Shown: piece after piece, positions 10,779-20,728 of the stretch | Numbering within the stretch: the first letter of the stretch is position 1 | Layout: every line of letters starts with the position of its first letter | NCBI RefSeq assembly: GCF_002127325.2 | Contig: NC_035434.2 | Coordinates: 82,834,664 to 82,898,663, forward strand | DNA length: 64,000 nt | From: Helianthus annuus | Lineage: Eukaryota > Streptophyta > Magnoliopsida > Asterales > Asteraceae | Reading direction: 5' to 3' | Translations under genes and position numbers: made by a program | The notes under the pieces: generated by a model | What the model was told of the DNA's origin: nothing | Databases searched by the model: none | The model's input: only the letters and a program-made list of their open reading frames with translations

Positions 10779-12514
10779 GACTGAGTCGTTGTTTGATTGA
10801 TGTTGAAAATATAAGGGAAAACAGGAGGTTGCTGACAAGTTAAAAAAGAGAGGACAAGTGTATGTATTTGTTGGCCATTGAATGGCTGGAAGAGGCACAT
10901 GGATGGTTCAATGAAGGGGCAACATGAGGTTGCTTTTAACTTATTTAGGTCAACTTGTTATCTCTCAAAATATTGTGTTTGTGTTATGTTGTCTTTATTC
11001 TCTCTAGGGTTGCTACTTTAATTTCATATTCTCATTAGTTTATTCTATTTTAGCAGTTGAGGTTTAATATATCGGAGTAGTCGGGTTAAGTTTAGATCTT
11101 GGCTAGTGCCGTCGTTTAGACGGTGTGACATTGGGTCACTAAAAAAAAAAAACACCGTTAAAAAAAAGGTAGTTGAACAAAAACTAAACTACCTGACAAA
11201 CGTGTGTAGTAGTTTACTAAAAATTAAATTAAAGAAAAATAAAAAAAAAACAAAATTATAAGTTTTGTCCTTTATCTGTATACTATTTTGTAGACGGTGT
11301 CTTTTGGCGCAAAACTTGGCAAATTCTGTACTTAATCTTTCAAAACTTTGCACGTTATGTCCTTTATCCCTAATGTAGTTAGATTTTATTGTTAAAGTAG
11401 GTAACACAAGGGTATTTTAGTCATTTTATCTATTTAATTAAAGTATTTTAATAAATAATACAAAACAAAATCTAAAATGTAGATATGTATACACTCTTTC
11501 CTCCCCTTCCCTCTCCCTACCTCTATAACCACTTACTAGGGCTGACAATAGATATCTGTATAAGACACGATTAGAATTGTTTGCTGAAAAAGTACACAAC
11601 GCGATTTCTTTACTTCTTAAAAATAAATATAATTTTGAGGTTAGGATCTATCATTTCTTCTTCGTGCTACATAAAACGTAAAACTGTGTTATAAAATGAG
11701 ATATAAAGTGGTTAAACGCGTTGTATTCATGTTTAATACTTGTGTTACAAGCGTCGTTAGAAACCTGTTAAACCCGATAAGACACGATTTGCCAGCCCTA
11801 CCACCTACCACCAACAATAACCAGTGCCTCCACCTAAAACCACCGTTCCATCTTCCTGCTTGAACTCACCTTCAAATTCCACAAAACCCATATTATAAAT
11901 GTCGATAAAGATGAAGGTTTTGTTGATTTAGAACATAAGAATAAAAGATGGGTTGGGGGTTTGCGTAATGTGTACCATGATCAATACACATCTGGCTGTA
12001 CTCTGATCAGGGGATGAAGCTGCTATTTTAAAGTTGCTTGACCGGTCAAACATCAAAGCTGAAGAAACAGTGATCAAAATTGATCGGAATCAATCAGATC
12101 TCTGGGGTTTAGTTTCCGCATAAAAAGGTTAATCTTCTCGTCGATTGCTGGTTGAGGGCTACTTTACCGGAGAACACTGCAAAACAGAAAGCTGTTAGAC
12201 TCGCCACAGGGAGAATGGGGGTTCTCTCCGTGACCACCCTCCGGCATGAGAATAAGTACAGTGATCTCAAAGGGAAAAGATGAAGTAGTAGGAGTGAAAG
12301 TATGTGAAAGTAACTTGTGAGATCATACCTGAATTCCTATATTTATAATCGTAATTTGGCGCCAAAAAGTGTAACAGAGATATTAACGGAGAACACTTTT
12401 CCGTTGATAGTTATTTCTCTTTCCGTCAATAGTTAACCCCCCATCCATGCACACGGATCGTGGGTCTGATCGACGGCTGGGGAAATGCCACGTGGAAAGT
12501 GGTTTTGTGTAGAC
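10779..12514. other. HPP 5' flank and unassigned sequence
   Basis: 10779-11100 should hold the promoter and 5' UTR of the minus-strand HPP gene; no single TATA box stands out. At 11540-11800 the ends AGGGCTGACAA and (complemented) AGGGCTGGCAA suggest a hAT-type MITE, but I found no matching TSD. 12000-12514 is GC-richer and contains a G-box-like CCACGTGG (about 12489) and a TATA-like stretch on the minus strand (about 12345). It may be a promoter or LTR piece; no coding region could be supported. Confidence 0.4.
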
Positions 12515-14183
12515 TGATACGCGCAAAATGGAACATATAAATTATATCAAATATGGCATAAAACTAACCCTTTTTTAGTACTAATGTTGGAAAAAGTGTG
12601 CTTTTGTCTTCCTTTTGTATTTTCAGGATTAAATGAGCTCAAATTAACAAAAGAAGCAAAAAGACAGCAAAATCTAACATAAATACAAGAAAAGGGACAA
12701 AAGTGGATTGCCCGACCCCTCGACAGCATCCTCCCAAGCAAAACAAAGAAAGCAGAAGACTGAACACGCCCCGTGCTCAGCGAGCACGGGGCCGTGCCCA
12801 AGAAGTAACAGAAAAGACAAACTAATAGAAGCTTCTATTGCCCACCACGGGGCCGTGCCCAGCGGACACGGGGGCGTGGTCAGAGTACTGGAGGCGCATT
12901 TATTGTAATTGCGAATTACAATTAATGAAGAAAGAGAGTGTCAGACGGCCACGGGGACATGCCCAGGCTTCTGTTCATCCTATAAATAGGAGTGCTTGGA
13001 GCCATTTCAACTCATCCCTTGGCACACCACCTATCTCACACTTCACCCACCACCCACCACCACCATAACACCATCATCCACCACCATCATCCATTGTCCA
13101 TCATAGAGTGTGTGAGTCGTCTCGGGATCCAAGATTGATCGTAAGAGTTCTTGACAATCAAAGGCCATGTTTGCCTAAGTCTCTTACATCACTTGGTGAA
13201 GACAAGTGTCTAGTGTAATACTTTTTATTTTTAATCTTTTGCACTTTTTATTTGGTTTTGTATTAGTGACTTTAATAACTAGTTTCTTATGTTGGAGGTG
13301 ATTCTTCCTTATCGTTTGTCCGTGGTGTCTTGACATTATTTTACTGTCTATATAAAATAAAAGATTTTCACCATTCATATCTCCACGGTCTATATGGAGG
13401 TATGTTGGCTACCTGGTCGGGGGTTAAGGGAACGGTTTGGTAAGAGTCTTGCCCTTGTTCAGCGTTTAGAGGTCCTGCAAGGGACCTGGGTCAAATTTAG
13501 TAGGATCTCCTTCAATACCCAAAGGTATTGGATGGCGGGGATCCAAACTCTTTGACCCCCTCATAAGTAAACTACTATTAATACTATAACCCGACTATTT
13601 AGGACTGTATCCCTGCTGACTCAGACTACTTAGTCGAGGGTAACGTCACCTTCAAAAGAGGGGCCTACCATAATTTGCATTAATAACTTAATTAATTATC
13701 TTTCAATAATCCGACCCTTTAGGATTGTATCCTTGCTGACTCAAACTACTGGGTTGAGGGTAACGTCACCTTCGAAAGAGGGGCCTACTACAATAACTAA
13801 GATAATCTCTTAAACAAGTGCAAAAGTGCGAAAATAATCAAAGGTTACACTATACACGAGTCAGATCCAAGTGATTCATCTTGGTTATCTGTTTTTATTT
13901 TTATTTTTCAGCATTTAGTTAGTTTTATTTTCTTAGTTTTAAAAATCTTTTCTAACATTTTGATTTGATTAGACGTTGAGGATAAACCGGTACTAAAAGC
14001 TCTTGTGTCCTTGGACGACCTCGGTATCTTACCAACACTATACTACGTCCACGATGGGTGCAGTTGCCCATATGTGTGTGTAGTGTTAGTAAATATCGTG
14101 TTTTATAAATTTAAAACTTGGCTAAAAAGTGTAAAAAGGGCTTAACATATATACCTAAAACATATACACACTTGCACGCATCA
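12515..14183 (+). repeat. Element B 5' LTR (1669 bp)
   Basis: TGAT..ATCA ends. A TATA box, TATAAATAGG, is at 12981-12990, which would place the transcript start at about 13010. The U3 part has three CACGG/CCGTG dyad groups (12763-12800, 12840-12880, 12938-12960). A segment of about 83 bp containing CGAGGGTAACGTCACC is duplicated with a 120-bp period (13589-13671 and 13709-13791). Confidence 0.92.
12981..12990 (+). promoter_or_regulatory. TATA box of element B LTR
   Basis: TATAAATAGG in the 5' LTR; the same box occurs in the 3' LTR (about 38651) and, on the minus strand, in the LTR of D (about 40983-40992). Confidence 0.7.
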
Positions 14184-14189
14184 AGTTTT

Positions 14190-14207
14190 TGGCGCCGCTG
14201 CTGGGGA
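14190..14207 (+). other. Primer binding site, tRNA-Asp type
   Basis: TGGCGCCGCTGCTGGGGA lies 6 bp after the LTR end. Athila/Tat elements use this type of primer site, unlike the Met-initiator type in A and C. Confidence 0.85.
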
Positions 14208-14576
14208 CACAAGGATTTTAAGAAAGTTTAAAATCGACGGCCTAATCAGTTTTTCAAAACCTTTTTAAAACGCGCGCACATTTTTCTACATTTTAGTTTA
14301 GTTTGCATTTACAATAGCCTGAACACGGGGCCGTGCTCACTGAACACGCCCCTGTGCTGCATATTTTTAGTTAGATACCCAGATACAGAGTCTGAACACG
14401 GGGCCGTGCTCACTGAATACGCCCCCGTGCTCAACGAGACCAGTAACTTTAATTAAAACGCCCAGATACAGACCCTGAACACGGGGCCGTGTTCACCAGA
14501 CACGGGGCCGTGTCCAGCCTCTGTTTCCGTCTTTGTTTCTGTTTTCTGGTCCCCAGACTCAGTTGTGGTCTGCTGA
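14208..14576 (+). other. Element B leader with paired CACGG dyads
   Basis: No ORF. Three pairs of GAACACGGGGCCGTG-type dyads at about 14322-14360, 14393-14433 and 14475-14518. The first ATG of ORF1 follows directly, so the usual gag N-terminal and core coding sequence is absent. Confidence 0.75.
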
Positions 14577-15536
14577 GTGATTCTTATGGATCAATACTCA
14601 GGAGGTTACAACTACACCTATGAGGAGGATGATTATATGAGAGAATATTGCACTAATTGTGGTAACCCGCACTCGGTACAATGTTGTAACTTATTTCAAC
14701 CATCCACTTCATACAACTATTATGAGGAGCCCAGGTATGAGCCATCAACTTCATACACACCCTATGAAGACCAAAGGTATGAACCTATCCCCTCATACTC
14801 ATATTTTGATGAACCAAGGTATGAACCTTCATACTCATACTTTGAAGAGTCAAGATATGAGCCACCACCTTCATATACTTATTATGAGGAACCATGGCGT
14901 GAACAACCCACCTCATATGAGTACTATGAAGAACAAAATTTCGACCCTTATCCATCATATGCTTACAATGAAGGACAATGGTATGAACCATCTACTTCAT
15001 ATGGGTACTATGAGGAACCAAGGATCGAACAACCGGATTCAAGCTTTGAGGATCCCGATCCTTACTCTATCACCGACATAGCCGATAGGATAATAGAAAA
15101 CCTTAAATTTATCGAAAGATGCATAAAAGAATCTCGCGCAAGGGAAGAGGAGTCCCGCGTGAGAAAAGAAGAAACGATAATTGAGGAATTAAAAATGGAA
15201 GAACAAACAAGTGAAAAACCAACACATGAGTTAAACAACGAAAAAGGTGAGACCGATAACATTAAAATTCAAGAAGAGTCTAATTTTGAAGAAATTAATC
15301 TCTTGTCACCTTCTTTCGAAAATCACTGTTTAGTACCAATTCATGCTAAGTTTTTAAAAGAGTTAAACACTAACACTAAAATTGAAGAAATGGTAAGTGT
15401 TAAGTTAACCAATGATCAAACCTCGCTAATAAAAGAAAATCCTTTTGAAATTAACATTACACCGGTTCCATGTTTTTTTTTCAAAATTCATTTATTAGTA
15501 ATGTCACTATTGATAAAGATCTTTGTGTTAACATAA
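14577..15536 (+). CDS. Element B ORF1: gag remnant with Tyr-rich repeats
   Basis: 319 residues; the better start may be the second Met (14586, MDQYSGGY). Residues about 23-36 hold a knuckle-like [13 protein letters not shown]. From about residue 42 to 148 the protein is a degenerate repeat of about 14 residues of the form [14 protein letters not shown], eight to nine copies, which is a coding minisatellite of about 42 bp. Next come a charged, Glu/Lys-rich probable coiled region (165-235) and a C-terminal part leading to the protease. The capsid-like retrotransposon gag domain is missing, so ORF1 keeps only the linker between gag and protease. It ends in another frame from pol at a run of nine T (15473-15481). 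Role: Athila Gag-Pro linker; particle assembly from this copy is unlikely. Confidence 0.7.
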   Translation: MILMDQYSGGYNYTYEEDDYMREYCTNCGNPHSVQCCNLFQPSTSYNYYEEPRYEPSTSYTPYEDQRYEPIPSYSYFDEPRYEPSYSYFEESRYEPPPSYTYYEEPWREQPTSYEYYEEQNFDPYPSYAYNEGQWYEPSTSYGYYEEPRIEQPDSSFEDPDPYSITDIADRIIENLKFIERCIKESRAREEESRVRKEETIIEELKMEEQTSEKPTHELNNEKGETDNIKIQEESNFEEINLLSPSFENHCLVPIHAKFLKELNTNTKIEEMVSVKLTNDQTSLIKENPFEINITPVPCFFFKIHLLVMSLLIKIFVLT

Positions 15537-18500
15537 TGCCTAATTACATTTTCGAAAAATTAAGTATTAGTGATTTTGCTCCACTTCAAATACCCATTTT
15601 TCTATCAAATCGGAAAGTAATAAAATCAATTGGTGTAGTGGAGGATGTCTTGGTTCAAACAAATCAAATGGTAATCCCAACCGACTTTGTCATCCTCGAT
15701 GACGCTCCTCTAGTGTTGGGACGACCTTTTGTAAAAACTCATGAAGCTTTGAAAAACCGGAAGTTTAATAATCTACCTCTTCAGTTAGGGGCATTCAAAA
15801 GGAGCATAGATCTTGAGCGTTCAATGAAATATCCTTTTGGCAATAATGACCCCCTAATTGAAGATGAAGATGAACCACCCGATACAAGTGAAAAAGTTGA
15901 CCACTTTGTTGAAGAAGAGGTCGCCATAGAACAAACCTTTAAAGTTCTTGATCTAGATGAGCCACATAATAAGGAGTCTCCTAAAGACCCACCCATTGAG
16001 CTCAAGGAACTTCCGAAAGGTTTGGAATATGCTTTTCTAGACAAAGATGGTAAATTACCTGTAATTATTTCGTCTAAATTAAGTAGCGTAGAAAAAGAGA
16101 AATTAATTAATCTTCTTAAAAAACACAAAAATGCGATCGCTTGGAAGCTTGTTGATATTAAAGGAATAAGTCCTTCCATGTGCACGCACAAAATTTTAAT
16201 GAATGATGACTACAAAACAGTAATACAACCACAACGTAGAGTAAATCCCAATGTGCAAGAAGTGGTTAAAAATGAGGTCATCAAACTACTTGACGCCGGA
16301 CTAATTTATCCTATCTTCGATAGTCCATGGGTAAGTCCCGTCCAAGTAGTCCCAAAGAAAGGAGGTATGACGGTAATAACTAATGAAAAGGATGAATTAA
16401 TACCAACGAGAACCGTCACAGGATGGAGAGTTTGTATAGATTACAGACGATTAAATGAAGCAACAAGGAAAGACCACTTTCCTTTGCCCTTCATTGATCA
16501 AATGTTAGAACGACTATCCGGTCATAAATTTTACTGTTTCTTGGATGGTTTTTCAGGATACTTTCAAATTCCAATAGCACCTGAAGACCAAGAAAAGACG
16601 ACTTTCACATGCCCCTATGGAACTTTTGCTTATCGTCGCATGCCATTCGGTCTATGTAGTGCCCCCGCAACTTTCCAACGTTGCATGGTGGCCATCTTCC
16701 ATGACATGATAGAAAAGACAATGGAAGTCTTCATGGACGACTTTTCTATCTTTGGAGATTCATATGACCAATGCCTCGATAACCTTGAACGAATGCTATC
16801 CCGATGTGAGGAAACTAACCTCGCCCTTAACTGGGAAAAATACCATTTCATGGTAACAGAGGGAATAGTACTCGGTCACAAAATCTCGAGCGAAGGAATG
16901 GAAGTTGATCGAGCAAAAGTAGACACTATTTCTCGATTACCTCCACCCTCCTCCGTTAGAGCAATCAGAAATTTCCTAGGACATGCCGGATTTTATAGAA
17001 GGTTTATCAAGGACTTTTCAAAAATTTCAAGACCTCCAACAAAATTACTTGAAAAAGATGCGCCTTTCATCTTTGACAAGGATTGCAATCAAGCATTTCT
17101 AACTCTCAAGGAAATGCTAGTCAATGCACCTATCATGATAGCGCTCGATTGGAAACTACCTTTCGAAATCATGTGTGATGCAAGTGACTTTGCTGTTGGA
17201 GCAGTCTTGGGACAAAGAAAAGAAAAGCATTTCCACCCAATTTATTATGCTAGTAAAACACTTAATGATGCACAAGAGAATTACACAACTACTGAAAAAG
17301 AATTACTAGCCGTGGTATTTGCTTTTGATAAATTTCGTTCTTACCTTGTTCTTTCTAAAACTGTAGTCTATACAGATCATGCAGCTATCCGATACCTTTT
17401 CAAGAAACAAGACGCCAAATCACGTTTGATCAGGTGGATTCTACTCCTCCAAGAATTTGATATTGAAATCAAAGACAAAAGAGGAGTAGAAAACACTACG
17501 GCAGATCATCTTTCATGCCTGGAAGACCCAGCTTTGGAAGCAACTAGGGACGAGCAAATCAATGAAAAATTTCCAACAGAATCCCTGGAAATGGTGGAAA
17601 GTAGACAAGAACCATGGTATGCCGACTACGCTAACTACTTAGCTAGCGGTATAGTCACCAAAGGATGGCCACATCACCAAAGAAAGAAGTTCTTTGCCGA
17701 TGTGAAGCATTACTTTTGGGAAGACCCCTTTCTTTTCAAAATGTGTGCTGACCAACTCATCCGAAGGTGCGTCCATTTACAAGGATGCGCAAAATCTTGT
17801 AAAGACATGTGATGCTTGCCAAAGATCAGGTAATATTTCTTCTAAAAACAAAATGCCTCAAAATGGCATTCTCGTTTGTGAAATTTTTGATGTGTGGGGA
17901 CTCGATTTCATGGGACCTTTCCCACCGTCAAAAGGAAACAAATATATACTTGTGGCAGTTGATTACTTGTCTAAATGGGCCGAGGCCGAAGCCCTTCCAA
18001 CAAATGATGGAAGAGTTGTGGTAAAATTTCTGAAAAAATTATTCTCTCGTTTTGGACACCCAAAGCATTAATAAGTGATAGAGGTACCCATTTTTGTAAC
18101 CATCAACTCGAAAAAATCTTAACAAGATATGGGGTCTATCATCGGGTCTCAACAGCATATCACCCTCAAACAAACGGACAAGCCGAAGTGACTAATAGAG
18201 GTTTAAAACGAATACTTGAAAAAAAACCGTAGGATTAAATAAAAAGGAATGGGCTGATAAACTAGATGATGCTTTATGGGCATTTCGTACTGCTTATAAA
18301 ACAACTATAGGCACAACCCCATATAAGCACGTCTATGGAAAAAGTTGTCATCTGCCAGTAGAAATAGCTCACAAAGCCTACTGGGCAATAAAAAGTGTAA
18401 ACCTAGATTTAGAAATTGCAGGTAAAAATCGATTTTGTCAAATAAATGAATTAGACGAACTAAGGAATTATGCATACTCTAACTCAGAAATTTATAAGGA

Positions 18501-18748
18501 AAGAATAAAAAATTTACACGACAAATACATTAATCCTAATGAATTTCGAGTAGGAGACCAAGTTCTATTGTTTAATTCACGACTTCGATTATTTCCGGGT
18601 AAACTAAATCTAGGTGGTCAGGACCTTTTTCCATCACCCATATTTTTCCTCACGGTGCAGTAGAAATTAAATCTCGAAATGGAATTCCATTCAAAGTCAA
18701 TGGCCAACGGCTAAAGCTCTATCGAGGATCCATTGAGGATGAGGAATA
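15470..18748 (+). pseudogene. Element B protease-RT-RNase H-integrase, frameshifted
   Basis: The first frame (15470-17812) reads protease-like sequence ([22 protein letters not shown]), then RT with [41 protein letters not shown] and the catalytic FMDD (about 16729-16740), then RNase H with [26 protein letters not shown] and [10 protein letters not shown]. Where protease should show D-S/L-G-A, this copy has DKDLCVN, so the active site is lost. Around 17770 a deletion removes the His half of the integrase H2C2 finger and shifts the frame to 17745-18071 ([24 protein letters not shown]). More shifts follow near 18060 and in an A run near 18220. Integrase homology ([14 protein letters not shown]) ends at a stop at 18746-18748. 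Pol of this copy is dead. Confidence 0.9.
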
Positions 18749-19094
18749 AGAGATCTCATTTCAAACGGTCGACGAATAAAGGGCAGCCACATCATACCTG
18801 GTATGTTACGAACAAATGAGTATACATCGAAACCAGTAAGTCCTTTAACCATGTTTTTGGGAAAATGGGCACTCACACGAGCACTAAAATATATATATAA
18901 TATTTTTTCAAAACCTCGCTCAGCACGGGGCCGTGTCCGCTAGACACGGGGCCGTGTCTGCGCGACTGTCGGGATAAAACCCTCTTTTCACAACAGTTAC
19001 ATCATTCCACACGCCCCGTTTCCCCGAAAAAGCTCTGGCCCGAAGCGATTTTCTGCAGATTTTCGACGTTACCTCTAGATCTAACAACATCAAG
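18749..19094 (+). other. Spacer between pol and third ORF; putative leader exon
   Basis: Contains a CACGG dyad pair (about 18922-18962) and ends in ACATCAAG, the proposed 5' splice site before GTATGATT at 19095. Confidence 0.55.
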
Positions 19095-19582
19095 GTATGA
19101 TTCTATCATCATTAGTAGTTAGATTAGTTACTTGCATGTAGTTAAAACATCAAAAATTTGGGGAAAAATCTAGGGTTGTTGAAGTTCATCCGGATCGAAC
19201 CTCAAATTTTTGAAATAATTTGTTAGCATTAGTGTAGATTAGTATAATGGGAAGTAATTACACTTGTATTGTTGATAGATTTGCCCAATTTCTCACAAAA
19301 ACCTCAAACCCTTGTTTTTGAACCGAAAAAGATAAAATTGAAGGGGTAAACGGTTTATTTTGAGAAAAACGGCACTTGGGGTTTCATTTTCGGGGGAAAC
19401 CGCTACTACTTGACCAAAAATTTTCAGATTTTCGAGACCAGGTCGAAAAATGAAGTTTTTAAGTAACAGACGCCTGGACACGGGGCCGTGCCCGCTGAGC
19501 ACGGGGCCGTGTCCAGCTCACTGTTTGCAGTTTCTTCCGAAAATCTCATTGTTTCATGCTAACTTTTGGTGTATTCTTTTAG
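19095..19582 (+). other. Predicted intron just upstream of the third ORF
   Basis: Donor CAAG|GTATGATT and acceptor TTGGTGTATTCTTTTAG directly before the ATG (19583) give a 488-bp GT..AG intron. The minus-strand element D has the same donor (AACAAG|GTATGATT) and a TTTTCTTTTGCAG acceptor before its third ORF. Both ends being conserved in two copies supports a real intron. A CACGG dyad pair lies inside at about 19474-19516. Confidence 0.65.
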
Positions 19583-20728
19583 ATGTCGAAGAAGTTTACG
19601 AGATTCAACGCTAATGAACTCGATGCTAGGGCCAGATATGATACGCTTCAAACAAGACCCGAGGAATACCCAAGGCAAGCATGCACGGACCTGCTACTCA
19701 TGGTGAACCAACTTGACCGCTTCAACAACCTCGTTACCGAACCACTCAGGGTTTCTTTGGCCACCCGACTCCGGTCGGTACACGAGTGCACTTTGGAGTT
19801 CTATAGTACCTTCACCTTCACTTCAAGGTGTGACCCGTTCGACAATGAGGGGGTTGCATTCCGATGTGGTGGAACAAGGTACTCGATCTCTATGGCACAA
19901 TTCAGGGCAATAGTGGGGTTGTATTCAGAAGAAGATTCGGGAAATGAAGAAAACACCGAGGGAATGCGAGAGTTAGATGAAAATGAACGCCAGGCTGCAT
20001 GGGCTCAGATTGGTGATGGGTTTTACAATCCGAGCAGTACAAAGAGCACTAAGCTAAGGGATCCGCTCTATCGCTACATTCACAGGCTCCTTACTTACTC
20101 TCTTAGTCAGCGACACGACAGCAGCGGCGTGGTTGGGTTGAGAGATTTGGTAGTCCTACACTGCATTCACACCCGAAGAGCCCTCGATGTTCCATTCCTC
20201 CTACTCCGGAACATGCATCTGAACCGGCTTGCTCATGCACCAACCCCTATCTTCTATGGGGGATGGGTGTACCGCCTCTTCAAGAACTTCACGAACATCC
20301 CTAGGTCCTTCCAGAGAAGCCCATGGTCGGGACGGGTCGATGTGCACATTTGTCATGCTATGAACCTAATTTATGAGGCGGAAGATGGGTCGGTAAGCTT
20401 TCAGAGAATGCAAGGCCATGCATGGAACCCGCAAGAGGCGCTAGTCCTTCACGCTCCACCTCCCCAATACCAGTACCAACCCCACGGTGATCCGGGGCAG
20501 TCCTCCTCACAAGGAGGTGGTTTTCCTAACCTTCAAAGTTTACATGATCTTTTGCAGGAAAACCTTATGTGCACTAGGAACACCTACAACCTCGCCAACA
20601 ACACATACCAATGGGTCGGAGCCATTGAAAGAAACATCACCGATATCCAAGATGACATCGGAAGCATCCGGGAGTATATAGCGGGTCATGGGGGAGGAGG
20701 TGATGACAGTGATGAAGACATGAACTAG
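19583..20728 (+). CDS. Element B third ORF (Athila additional ORF), intact
   Basis: 381 residues, MSKKFTRFNANELDARA to the acidic end DDSDEDMN. It sits after pol, where Athila elements carry an env-position ORF. The stretch FRCGGTRYSISMAQFRAIVGLYSEED and the following RELDENERQAAWAQIGDG resemble the Athila ORF-1 type of plant retroelement protein rather than a viral glycoprotein. No signal peptide or transmembrane helix is evident. Residues about 290-320 are Gln/Pro/Ser-rich and are followed by LQSLHDLLQENL with a probable coiled coil (330-365). A homologue occurs in D with disruptions. The frame here has no break, although pol of the same copy has several. Function unknown; envelope activity should not be assumed. 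Probably translated from a spliced mRNA (see the upstream intron). Confidence 0.85.
   Translation: MSKKFTRFNANELDARARYDTLQTRPEEYPRQACTDLLLMVNQLDRFNNLVTEPLRVSLATRLRSVHECTLEFYSTFTFTSRCDPFDNEGVAFRCGGTRYSISMAQFRAIVGLYSEEDSGNEENTEGMRELDENERQAAWAQIGDGFYNPSSTKSTKLRDPLYRYIHRLLTYSLSQRHDSSGVVGLRDLVVLHCIHTRRALDVPFLLLRNMHLNRLAHAPTPIFYGGWVYRLFKNFTNIPRSFQRSPWSGRVDVHICHAMNLIYEAEDGSVSFQRMQGHAWNPQEALVLHAPPPQYQYQPHGDPGQSSSQGGGFPNLQSLHDLLQENLMCTRNTYNLANNTYQWVGAIERNITDIQDDIGSIREYIAGHGGGGDDSDEDMN

Noticed and set aside
10257..10898. Two separate small proteins upstream in the HPP region
   Set aside because: They are exons 1 and 2 of the HPP gene extended into introns; the splice sites join them in frame.
11540..11800. 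hAT-type MITE with AGGGCTGRCAA ends
   Set aside because: Ends look right, but no matching 8-bp duplication was found, so it is only mentioned in the flank entry.
12763..12880. Regularly repeated CACGG motifs as a CRISPR-like array
   Set aside because: Spacing is irregular, the repeats are degenerate dyads within a plant retrotransposon, and no cas genes exist here.
12547..13068. Short frames encoding TGPCPADTGAW-like repeats in Athila LTRs
   Set aside because: They arise from the CACGGGGCCGTG dyads and occur in all frames; not genes.
19583..20728. Calling the Athila third ORF a viral envelope glycoprotein
   Set aside because: No signal peptide, transmembrane segment or glycoprotein pattern seen; only its position is env-like.
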